From JAWVYT01 sp964605205 (GTDB taxonomy: Bacteria; Gemmatimonadota; Gemmatimonadetes; Longimicrobiales; RSA9), in the NCBI GenBank assembly GCA_964605205.1, contig CAZSBL010000108.1:1-12043 (forward strand): 12,043 bases of DNA, given 5' to 3'. Numbering within the stretch: the stretch's first letter is position 1; each line of letters starts with the position of its first letter. Made by a program: the position numbers and the translations under genes. The notes under the pieces are model-generated. The model ran no database searches. It was not told where the DNA came from and worked only from the letters and a program-made list of their open reading frames with translations. This document shows positions 7,390 through 12,043 of this stretch, in pieces.

Positions 7390-7489
7390 GCGACCACTCG
7401 GAACGGTCCGGACTGAGCGACTGGTCACATGGCGTGGCCTGAGCGCACGTTTGTGACCAGGCGGCTCGCAGGCACTCGCGAGTGGTCGC
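7390..7489. repeat. nested inverted repeats forming a 100-nt imperfect hairpin
   Basis: The outer arms GCGACCACTCG (7390-7400) and CGAGTGGTCGC (7479-7489) are a perfect 11-bp inverted repeat. Inside, GAGC (7415-7418) pairs with GCTC (7464-7467). CTGGTCACA (7421-7429) pairs with TGTGACCAG (7452-7460), and CGTG (7433-7436) can pair with CACG (7446-7449) at the tip. The right outer arm also contains most of the 12-base palindrome CACTCGCGAGTG (7473-7484). The outer arm reaches the stop codon of the minus-strand gene (7491-7489). The pairing is seen directly; its function as a terminator, RNA element or mobile-element relic is unknown. Confidence 0.6.
7449..7458 (+). repeat. direct repeat GTTTGTGACC, copy 2
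   Basis: Exact second copy of the word at 7326-7335. It sits in the apical and inner-stem part of the nested hairpin, so it doubles as one arm of an inverted repeat with 7421-7429. Confidence 0.6.
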
Positions 7490-8247
7490 TAACCACCGCG
7501 TAAGGCTTCGGCGCGGGCGAGGGTCGCGGCCAGACGCCGGACCACGACGAAGGGTGCATTCTCGATCTGTCGCCAGGTCACCCGGTGGACCTCGATACCC
7601 TGTGCGGCGAGGGCGAACATTCCCTCTTCTGCCCGCGAGCGGGTGAAGGCCGGGGAGTTCGGGACGCCCAGAAGGGCTCGGAGCAGCCGAACGCCGGGCC
7701 GCCCACCTGCGCGCTGCACCCGTTCGTTGAGTTCCTCCAGGGTCAGGAGGTTCGCGCGCTCCGCCCGGGCGACCATCCGTTCGAGCTCCCGGAACCCCGC
7801 GTCGGCGGCCACGTCCATGATGGTGCGGACCACCCCGGTCGCAGGGATGCCGTTGGCAACGCTCACGTCCGCAGCCGGAAGGGAGCTGACTGTGTGCGCT
7901 AGAATCCCGATCCGGCGGCACCGACCCACCTTCAGGACGATGTGAACCGGTCCCCGCGGCCGGGCAGCAACCAACCCCCGAAGCCAGGCAGCGCTCCGGT
8001 GGCTGACAGCGGCCCCTCTGCCACACGCCAGCACGGCGGCCATCTCGCGATATCGTTCCGGTCGGAGCGGTCCCCTGAGGGCACCGATGAGGTACACCTC
8101 CCGGTGCAGAGACAGGAGTCGGCCCGATCGCAGGCGTGAACGAACCCCCTCAGCCGTCAGGCCGACCTCCAGGAGCTGCCCGCGCGTCACGACGCCGTGC
8201 TGGCGGGACGCAACCTGAACGATGCCATTGTCGAGCTCCGACGTCAC
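7489..8247 (-). CDS. AbiEi-like/DUF559-type protein with the nuclease core missing
   Basis: A 252-residue protein. Residues about 8-50 look like the winged-helix start of the AbiEi-antitoxin-like family: the RQHGVVTRGQLLEVGL stretch, then a basic segment and LHREVYLIG. The middle (about 60-195) follows the same family, with VSHRSAAWL (81-89) and the VVRTIMDVAADAG stretch near 139-151. Such proteins normally end in a DUF559 domain of about 110 residues with a PD-(D/E)xK-like core. Here the domain opener FTRSRAEE (201-208) leads almost at once into the closing strand HRVTWRQIENAP (221-232), so about 60 core residues, including the expected DxxxxxxxxEvDG-type residues, are absent without loss of frame. 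Nuclease activity is therefore not expected. The start is GTG at 8247-8245 with GGGAG about nine bases upstream. No AbiEii-like toxin gene adjoins it. Family naming is from memory of the pattern; the gene call itself is stronger than the name. Confidence 0.7.
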   Translation of the reverse strand: MTSELDNGIVQVASRQHGVVTRGQLLEVGLTAEGVRSRLRSGRLLSLHREVYLIGALRGPLRPERYREMAAVLACGRGAAVSHRSAAWLRGLVAARPRGPVHIVLKVGRCRRIGILAHTVSSLPAADVSVANGIPATGVVRTIMDVAADAGFRELERMVARAERANLLTLEELNERVQRAGGRPGVRLLRALLGVPNSPAFTRSRAEEGMFALAAQGIEVHRVTWRQIENAPFVVVRRLAATLARAEALRGG

Positions 8248-8288
8248 CGCCCCGTGCTCCCATGTCTGGGTTCGTTCTCCTCCGGCCT

Positions 8289-8320
8289 TGGACCATGCGG
8301 CCCGATTCGGGGCATGTCCA
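8289..8320. other. imperfect stem-loop between the phosphorylase and the AbiEi-like gene
   Basis: TGGAC, ATG and CCCG on the left pair with CGGG, CAT and GTCCA on the right around a three-base loop, with one bulge and a small internal loop, giving 12 bp in total. It lies in the transcript downstream of the phosphorylase stop and before the next gene. It could be an RNA processing or termination structure; there is no T-run. Confidence 0.35.
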
Positions 8321-8358
8321 TGGTTGAACGGGACAGGTTTCGGGTCGGCCGCTGGGAC

Positions 8359-8379
8359 GCGGCCGGGAAACGCGGCCGC
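8359..8379 (-). terminator. GC stem-loop at the phosphorylase stop codon
   Basis: GCGGCCG, a seven-base loop and CGGCCGC make a perfect 7-bp stem whose edge overlaps the last base of the phosphorylase stop codon. No T-tract follows on the minus strand, so it is a weak terminator candidate. It could instead protect the 3' end of the operon message. Confidence 0.3.
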
Positions 8380-9764
8380 TACAGCGTTTCGATCCCGTCC
8401 CGGGTGACCCGGTGGGAAACGAGCGGCCGGAACGCCGCCTCGCCGGAGTCGGCGCGATGGGAGTCGGCGCGATGGGAGTCGGCGCGATGGGAGTCGGCGT
8501 GATCGGCGGTCGACAGCGTGATGGCCTCACGTACCGCCCGGGCGGCGGCCGCCGCGGCCTCTTCGTTCGCGGCGTGGACGGTGGCCAGCGACTGCCCTTC
8601 CTCGACGACGTCGCCGGGCCCGACGTCCATGACGAACCCGACGCTCGGGTCGATCCCGACGTCCAGGGTGGCGCGCCCCGCGCCCAGCGCCACGGCCGCC
8701 TCGCCGATCGCCCGGGTGGCGAACGCGGTGACCCGCCCCCCCTGCCCCGCCGGGATCGGGCGTTGAACGGGAGCCGTGGGCAGCAGGGATGGATCGTCCA
8801 CCACGCCGGGGTCACCCCCCTGGGCCTCGATCACGGCCCGGAACGTCTCGAGCGCCCGGCCGTCGTCGAGGGCGGACTCGGCCTGCGTTCGGCCCGCCGT
8901 CCGGTCCTCGGCCGCCTCGCCCAGCACCAGCATCTCCGCCGCCAGCGCCACGGTGACCTGGCGCAGGTCCGCCGGCCCGCCGCCGCGGAGCACCTCCACG
9001 GCCTCGGCCACCTCCAGCGCGTTCCCCACGGCCCGACCCAGCGGCCGGTCCATGGCGGTGATCAGCGCCACCACATCGATCCCCTGCTCGGTGCCGATCT
9101 CGATCATCGTCTGGGCCAGCGCCAGGGCGCGATCCTCTTCGGGCATAAACGAGCCGCTGCCTGCTTTCACGTCCAGGACGAGGGCGTCGATTCCTTCGGC
9201 GATCTTCTTGCTCATGATGCTCGAGGCGATCAGCGGCACGCTCTCCACCGTGGCCGTGACATCCCGGAGTGCGTAGAGCTTGCCGTCCAGCGGGGCGATC
9301 TCCGGCGTCTGGCTGATGAGGGCCACGCCCAGATCGTTCACCTGGGCCCGGAACCTCTCCAGCGACAGGTCCATCCGCATCCCGGGGATCGACTCCAGCT
9401 TATCCACCGTTCCCCCGCTGTGGCCGAGGCCGCGGCCGCTCATCATCGGCACCGCCACGCCCAGCGCGGCCACCAGCGGCGCCAGGATCAGGGAGACCGT
9501 GTCGCCCACGCCACCGGTGGAATGCTTGTCCACGTAGTGTCCGGGCCCATCGAAACGGACCCGCTGCCCGGAGCCGATGATCGTCTGGACCAGGACGTTC
9601 AGCTCGGAGGGGTCCATCCCGCGGAAGTAGACGGCCATGAGGAAGGCCGCCATCTGGTAGTCGGTGATGTCGCCGGCGTCGAACGCCCGCAGGAAGTCGG
9701 CGAGGGCGTCGGCCGGGAGCGTCTCGCCATCCCGCTTCCGCCGGATCAGCTGCGAAGCGACCAC
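8379..9764 (-). CDS. pyrimidine-nucleoside / thymidine phosphorylase
   Basis: A 461-residue enzyme that cleaves thymidine, deoxyuridine or uridine with phosphate to base and (deoxy)ribose-1-phosphate, in cytoplasmic nucleoside salvage. The helical N-terminus begins LIRRKRDGETL. The phosphate site is KHSTGGVGDTVS (80-91) with K80, S82 and S91, plus SGRGLGHSGGTVDKLE (109-124) with S109 and T119. The base-binding R167, S182 and K186 are present. All lie at a constant -4 offset to the residues I recall for E. coli DeoA. The C-terminal PYNP domain (about 345-415) is followed by an acidic/His tail encoded by a 15-bp tandem repeat and then a closing segment near FRPLVSH. The start GTG (9764-9762) is one base after the stop of the preceding gene and has no clear ribosome-binding site, so translation is probably coupled. 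Sequence alone does not decide between DeoA and the broader-specificity Pdp. Confidence 0.93.
   Translation of the reverse strand: MVASQLIRRKRDGETLPADALADFLRAFDAGDITDYQMAAFLMAVYFRGMDPSELNVLVQTIIGSGQRVRFDGPGHYVDKHSTGGVGDTVSLILAPLVAALGVAVPMMSGRGLGHSGGTVDKLESIPGMRMDLSLERFRAQVNDLGVALISQTPEIAPLDGKLYALRDVTATVESVPLIASSIMSKKIAEGIDALVLDVKAGSGSFMPEEDRALALAQTMIEIGTEQGIDVVALITAMDRPLGRAVGNALEVAEAVEVLRGGGPADLRQVTVALAAEMLVLGEAAEDRTAGRTQAESALDDGRALETFRAVIEAQGGDPGVVDDPSLLPTAPVQRPIPAGQGGRVTAFATRAIGEAAVALGAGRATLDVGIDPSVGFVMDVGPGDVVEEGQSLATVHAANEEAAAAAARAVREAITLSTADHADSHRADSHRADSHRADSGEAAFRPLVSHRVTRDGIETL
8445..8504. repeat. 15-bp tandem repeat, three exact copies and one diverged
   Basis: GGAGTCGGCGCGATG starts at 8445, 8460 and 8475 without gaps. 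A fourth copy at 8490-8504 differs at two bases. It lies inside the phosphorylase gene in frame and encodes repeated DSHRA units near the C-terminus. A multiple of three allows copy-number change without breaking the protein. Confidence 0.9.
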
Positions 9765-9765
9765 G

Positions 9766-11298
9766 CTACCACGCGTCGCCGTCGATGGCCACCTCGAGGT
9801 CGCCGGGCAGCTCGGCGCCGCCCCGGATCTCACCCCACTCCGCGAAGATCTCGCCCATCCAGTCGTAGATGGAGCGGAGATCGCCGCGCATCTCCTCTAT
9901 TCGCCGGGCCCGCTCCTCCCGGGGCACGTTCAGGGCGTCTCGCAGGATGAGGGAGAAGTCCTCCGGGTCGTACGGGTTCACGATGAAGGCGTGGCGCAGC
10001 TCCTCGGCCGCGCCCGCGAACCGGGACAGGAGAAGTACGCCCCGGCCATCGACCTGGGCAGCCACGAACTCCTTCGCAACCAGGTTCATTCCGTCCCGTA
10101 GAGAGGCCACGATGCAGGCGTCGGCCGCCCGGTAGAGCACCGCCAGCCTCTCGGCCGGGAGCGACTGTTTGATCAGATGCACCGGCTGCCAGTCCGGGGT
10201 CCCGTAACGGTCGTTGATCTCCCAGACCATCCGGTCGACCTTCTGCGCCAGGGTGTCGTACGCCTCGATGTCCGTTCGGCTCGGAACGGCCACCTGGACG
10301 AAGGTCAGCCGCCCCCGGAACTCGGGGTGGCGCTCCCACAGGAAGTCCAGCGCCTTCAGCTTCTCCGGCAGCCCCTTCGAATAGTCCAGCCGGTCCACGC
10401 CGATGGCCAGCTCCCCTTCGGGCGGGCAGTATCGCTCCCGGAGCTCCGCAACGCTCTCCTCCGCGCCCTGGACCGATGCATCTTCCACGAACTGGTCGAT
10501 GTCGATGGAGATCGGGAAGCTCCGGACGTGACACGTGTGTCCCTCCATGGAGACCGTGCCCGCGTCGTAGTCCACGTCCGCCCCCATGATCGCCTCGGCG
10601 CAGTGGAGGAAATGACGCTGGTCCGACGGGAGCTGGAAGCCCATTAGGTCATTGGCCAGCAGCCCCGCCAGGATATCCCGGGTCTGGGGCGCCACCTCGA
10701 AGATCTCCAGCGGCGGCCAGGGGATGTGCCAGAAGTGGGCGAGGCTCAGTTCGGGCCGCCGGTCGCGGACCAGCGCCGGTGCCAGCGCCAGGTGATAGTC
10801 CTGGAACCAGACCACGGAGCTCCCGGAGCGGGTCTCGTCGAGCACCGCCTCCGCGAACCGGCGGTTCACCCGCCGGTAGCGTTCCCAGTACCGGGACCGG
10901 GACCGGGTCAGCGCGGGGCGGTAATGGCAGAGCGGCCAGAGGAACTGGTTCGCGAAGCCCAGATAGTAGCGATGGACATCGCGCTGGTCGAGCCAGATCC
11001 GACGCAGGGTGTAGCGCTCTTCCTCGGGCGGCACCCGGACCCGGTCTTCCTCGTCCACCACCGCCGCGTCGGCGTCGCCGCTCCCCCAGGCGATCCACGT
11101 ACCCCCCACCGCCTGCAGCAGCGGGTCGAGGGCGGAGGTCAGACCGCCAGCGGGCCGCTTGACACGAATCTCCCCCACGTCCTCGCCCCAGCGGTGCTCG
11201 TACGGCTCCCGGTTGCTCACCACCACCAGCTGCTCGCTGGCGAAGGCGTCCCGGAACCCCTCCACCACCCGCGTCGCGCCCGACGCCTCTTCCGGCAC
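9766..11298 (-). CDS. otsA: trehalose-6-phosphate synthase-type glycosyltransferase (GT20)
   Basis: A 510-residue GT20 retaining glycosyltransferase. It most likely transfers glucose from a nucleotide sugar to glucose-6-phosphate, giving trehalose-6-phosphate in the cytoplasm. Family marks in order: LVVVSNREPY (24-33), RPAGGL (48-53), FLWPLCHY (119-126), WFQDYHL (164-170), HIPWPP (191-196), GVDRLDYSKGLPEKL (300-314) with R303 and K308 for the phosphate groups, and SLRDGMNLVAKEF (399-411) with D402 and E410 for the sugar nucleotide. The length is slightly above E. coli OtsA, with about 20 extra N-terminal residues. The assigned GTG start (11298) is three bases after the YtxH stop without a strong ribosome-binding site; an internal start before LVVVSN is possible. 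No phosphatase partner (otsB) is in the window. Glucosylglycerol-phosphate synthase shares these motifs and is the main alternative. Confidence 0.9.
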   Translation of the reverse strand: MPEEASGATRVVEGFRDAFASEQLVVVSNREPYEHRWGEDVGEIRVKRPAGGLTSALDPLLQAVGGTWIAWGSGDADAAVVDEEDRVRVPPEEERYTLRRIWLDQRDVHRYYLGFANQFLWPLCHYRPALTRSRSRYWERYRRVNRRFAEAVLDETRSGSSVVWFQDYHLALAPALVRDRRPELSLAHFWHIPWPPLEIFEVAPQTRDILAGLLANDLMGFQLPSDQRHFLHCAEAIMGADVDYDAGTVSMEGHTCHVRSFPISIDIDQFVEDASVQGAEESVAELRERYCPPEGELAIGVDRLDYSKGLPEKLKALDFLWERHPEFRGRLTFVQVAVPSRTDIEAYDTLAQKVDRMVWEINDRYGTPDWQPVHLIKQSLPAERLAVLYRAADACIVASLRDGMNLVAKEFVAAQVDGRGVLLLSRFAGAAEELRHAFIVNPYDPEDFSLILRDALNVPREERARRIEEMRGDLRSIYDWMGEIFAEWGEIRGGAELPGDLEVAIDGDAW

Positions 11299-11301
11299 CG
11301 G

Positions 11302-11532
11302 CTAGAGCAGCTTCTTGCGTTGACTGCGTACCGCGGCCCGGAGCTCGTCCGTCATGTCATCCCACCGCTCCACCGCCGTATCCGCCGCGTCCTCAAATGA
11401 TCGGGTGAGCGCCCGCCGCGTCCGTCGCCCGCTCTGGGGCGCCAGCAGCAGCGCCACCCCCGCACCGATCGCCGCGCCCAGAAAGAGTCCGGACACGAAG
11501 CTGACTCCCGAATACTCGTCCTCGTACGTCAT
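11302..11532 (-). CDS. YtxH-like small membrane protein
   Basis: A 76-residue protein with a Gly/Ala-rich hydrophobic segment (about 11-31) followed by LLAPQSGRRTRR (29-40), the signature of YtxH-type proteins, and an amphipathic charged helix ending in a lysine cluster. Members are small membrane-anchored proteins often linked to general stress responses; the biochemical role is unknown. GGAGG (11542-11538) five bases before the ATG fixes the start. It is the first gene of a probable operon with the GT20 synthase (3-base gap) and the nucleoside phosphorylase, transcribed from the promoter at 11629-11658. Confidence 0.85.
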   Translation of the reverse strand: MTYEDEYSGVSFVSGLFLGAAIGAGVALLLAPQSGRRTRRALTRSFEDAADTAVERWDDMTDELRAAVRSQRKKLL

Positions 11533-11628
11533 GACTGCCTCCGTTGCCTGTGTCCCGCGCCGCTTTGGGTCAGTGCAACCGCCGTGCCCGGCCGCTCCGT
11601 TCGCCCCATCCCCCGCACGCCATTGAGT

Positions 11629-11658
11629 AGCATACCGCCCGGCGATTCCACCCGTCAA
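11629..11658 (-). promoter_or_regulatory. sigma70-type promoter of the ytxH-otsA-phosphorylase operon
   Basis: Read on the minus strand, TTGACG (11658-11653), an 18-bp spacer and TATGCT (11634-11629) predict transcription from about 11622. That leaves a leader of about 90 bases before the YtxH start. I do not recognise a known riboswitch in the leader. Spacer length is the same as in the promoter at 4816-4845. Confidence 0.6.
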
Positions 11659-11707
11659 ACGCCACCGACGCCCCCGACCGAACTGGTCTATCACGCCACC
11701 GTGTGGC

Positions 11708-11713
11708 TATACT
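11708..11713 (+). promoter_or_regulatory. -10 element for ligA
   Basis: TATACT is a near-consensus -10 box giving a start near 11720 and a leader of about 28 bases. No good -35 hexamer is visible 17-18 bp upstream. Together with the minus-strand promoter, this makes 11533-11747 a divergent control region. Confidence 0.45.
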
Positions 11714-11747
11714 CCGGCCAGACCGGAAACCGCACCGAGATCCACAC

Positions 11748-12043
11748 TTGACCGACCTCACCGAGCTGCAGGAGCGGGCGCGGGAGCTGCGCCGCCAGCT
11801 CCACGACGCGAACTACCGCTACTACGTCCTCGACGACCCGGCCATCACCGATGCCGAGTACGACCGGCTCCTCCGGGAGCTGAAGGAGCTCGAGGCCGAG
11901 CACCCCGAGCTGCGGACCCCGGACTCCCCCACCCGGCGGGTCGGGGCCGAGCCGTCGGAGAAGTTCGACAAAGTCCGGCACCTGGCGCCGATGTTCTCCC
12001 TCGACAACGCCTTCGACGCCGACGAGCTCGCCGCCTGGCAGAA
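11748..12043 (+). CDS. ligA: NAD+-dependent DNA ligase (LigA), N-terminal 98 residues, cut by window edge
   Basis: LigA seals nicks in duplex DNA using NAD+ as adenylate donor and is essential for replication and repair. The visible part is domain Ia, which binds NAD+ nicotinamide mononucleotide: YYVLDDPAITDAEYDRLLREL (about 25-45, including the conserved YY and D-EYD residues), TPDSPTRRVG (57-66) and HLAPMFSLDNAF (78-89). The adenylated KxDG lysine lies beyond the right edge. Family length is about 670 residues. The start is taken as TTG at 11748, which fits the family's N-terminus; an in-frame GTG at 11703 would add 15 residues but lies upstream of the -10 box and is less likely. The ribosome-binding site is weak (GAGA near 11737-11740). 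Confidence 0.92.
   Translation, partial: MTDLTELQERARELRRQLHDANYRYYVLDDPAITDAEYDRLLRELKELEAEHPELRTPDSPTRRVGAEPSEKFDKVRHLAPMFSLDNAFDADELAAWQ

Larger units (their letters stand above)
7183..7488. other. 306-bp convergent intergenic region rich in inverted repeats
   Basis: Both flanking genes end into this gap, so it should hold terminators rather than promoters. It begins with a run of eight C (7183-7190), a likely sequencing or assembly weak point. A 10-base word CCGGCGCGCG appears twice near 7195-7235. It then contains a GC hairpin (7291-7311), four copies of GTGACC/GGTCAC, and the nested hairpin at 7390-7489. I see no protein-coding potential with a start and ribosome-binding site, and no tRNA-like or rRNA-like sequence. 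It could be terminators, an unrecognised small RNA, or the remnant of a small mobile element. Confidence 0.6.

Noticed and set aside
7183..7488. Insertion sequence with terminal inverted repeats
   Set aside because: The only exact long copies (GTTTGTGACC) are in direct orientation, there is no transposase coding and no clear target duplication. A relic remains possible but unsupported.
7489..8247. Complete AbiE toxin-antitoxin or defence system
   Set aside because: Only a single AbiEi-like/DUF559-type gene is present. No AbiEii toxin partner adjoins it and the nuclease core is missing.
8445..8504. CRISPR-like array
   Set aside because: The repeats are contiguous 15-mers without spacers, lie in frame inside a gene, and no cas gene is nearby.
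8412..9950. Plus-strand open frame opposite the phosphorylase and GT20 genes
   Set aside because: It crosses the boundary of two well-supported genes on the other strand, and its protein is rich in Arg, His and Gly with no recognisable domain.
1..12043. tRNA, rRNA or known riboswitch genes
   Set aside because: No tRNA arm pattern, rRNA-like segment or recognisable riboswitch core was found by reading the intergenic gaps on both strands.

Overview
The window is dense, high-GC bacterial chromosome with short intergenic gaps and mostly housekeeping genes. The closest fit is a Gemmatimonadota-type genome. That is an inference from the GC-rich codon use, a large secreted Asp-box (BNR/sortilin-like) protein of a kind common in that phylum, and the style of the class A penicillin-binding protein. 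No rRNA or marker gene is present to settle it.

Layout, left to right. On the minus strand, a small zinc-ribbon protein (583-852) runs directly into dapA (582 to the left edge, truncated by the window); the stop and start codons touch. Divergent from them, on the plus strand, are an inositol-monophosphatase family gene (1006-1830), a secreted 972-residue Asp-box propeller protein (1901-4819) and a bifunctional class A penicillin-binding protein (4852-7182). The last has its own strong sigma70-type promoter, placed so that the transcript should be leaderless. A 306-bp convergent gap (7183-7488) follows, rich in inverted repeats and including a nested 100-nt imperfect hairpin.

On the minus strand from 11532 down to 7489 there is a probable operon: a YtxH-like small membrane protein, a GT20 trehalose-6-phosphate-synthase-type glycosyltransferase, and a pyrimidine-nucleoside phosphorylase. 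The three are separated by 1-3 bases. After a hairpin-containing gap comes an AbiEi/DUF559-type gene that has lost the core of its nuclease domain. A good promoter (TTGACG, 18 bp, TATGCT) lies upstream of the YtxH gene. Divergent from that promoter, the NAD+-dependent DNA ligase gene ligA begins at 11748 and runs off the right edge.

Functionally the window mixes cell-envelope work (lysine/diaminopimelate synthesis, peptidoglycan polymerisation, a secreted propeller), a stress-flavoured cluster (YtxH with a trehalose-phosphate synthase), nucleoside salvage and DNA ligation. I found no convincing new multi-gene defence or mobile system. The least explained items are the structured convergent intergenic region, the core-deleted DUF559 gene, the leaderless PBP promoter and an in-frame 15-bp tandem repeat in the phosphorylase gene.
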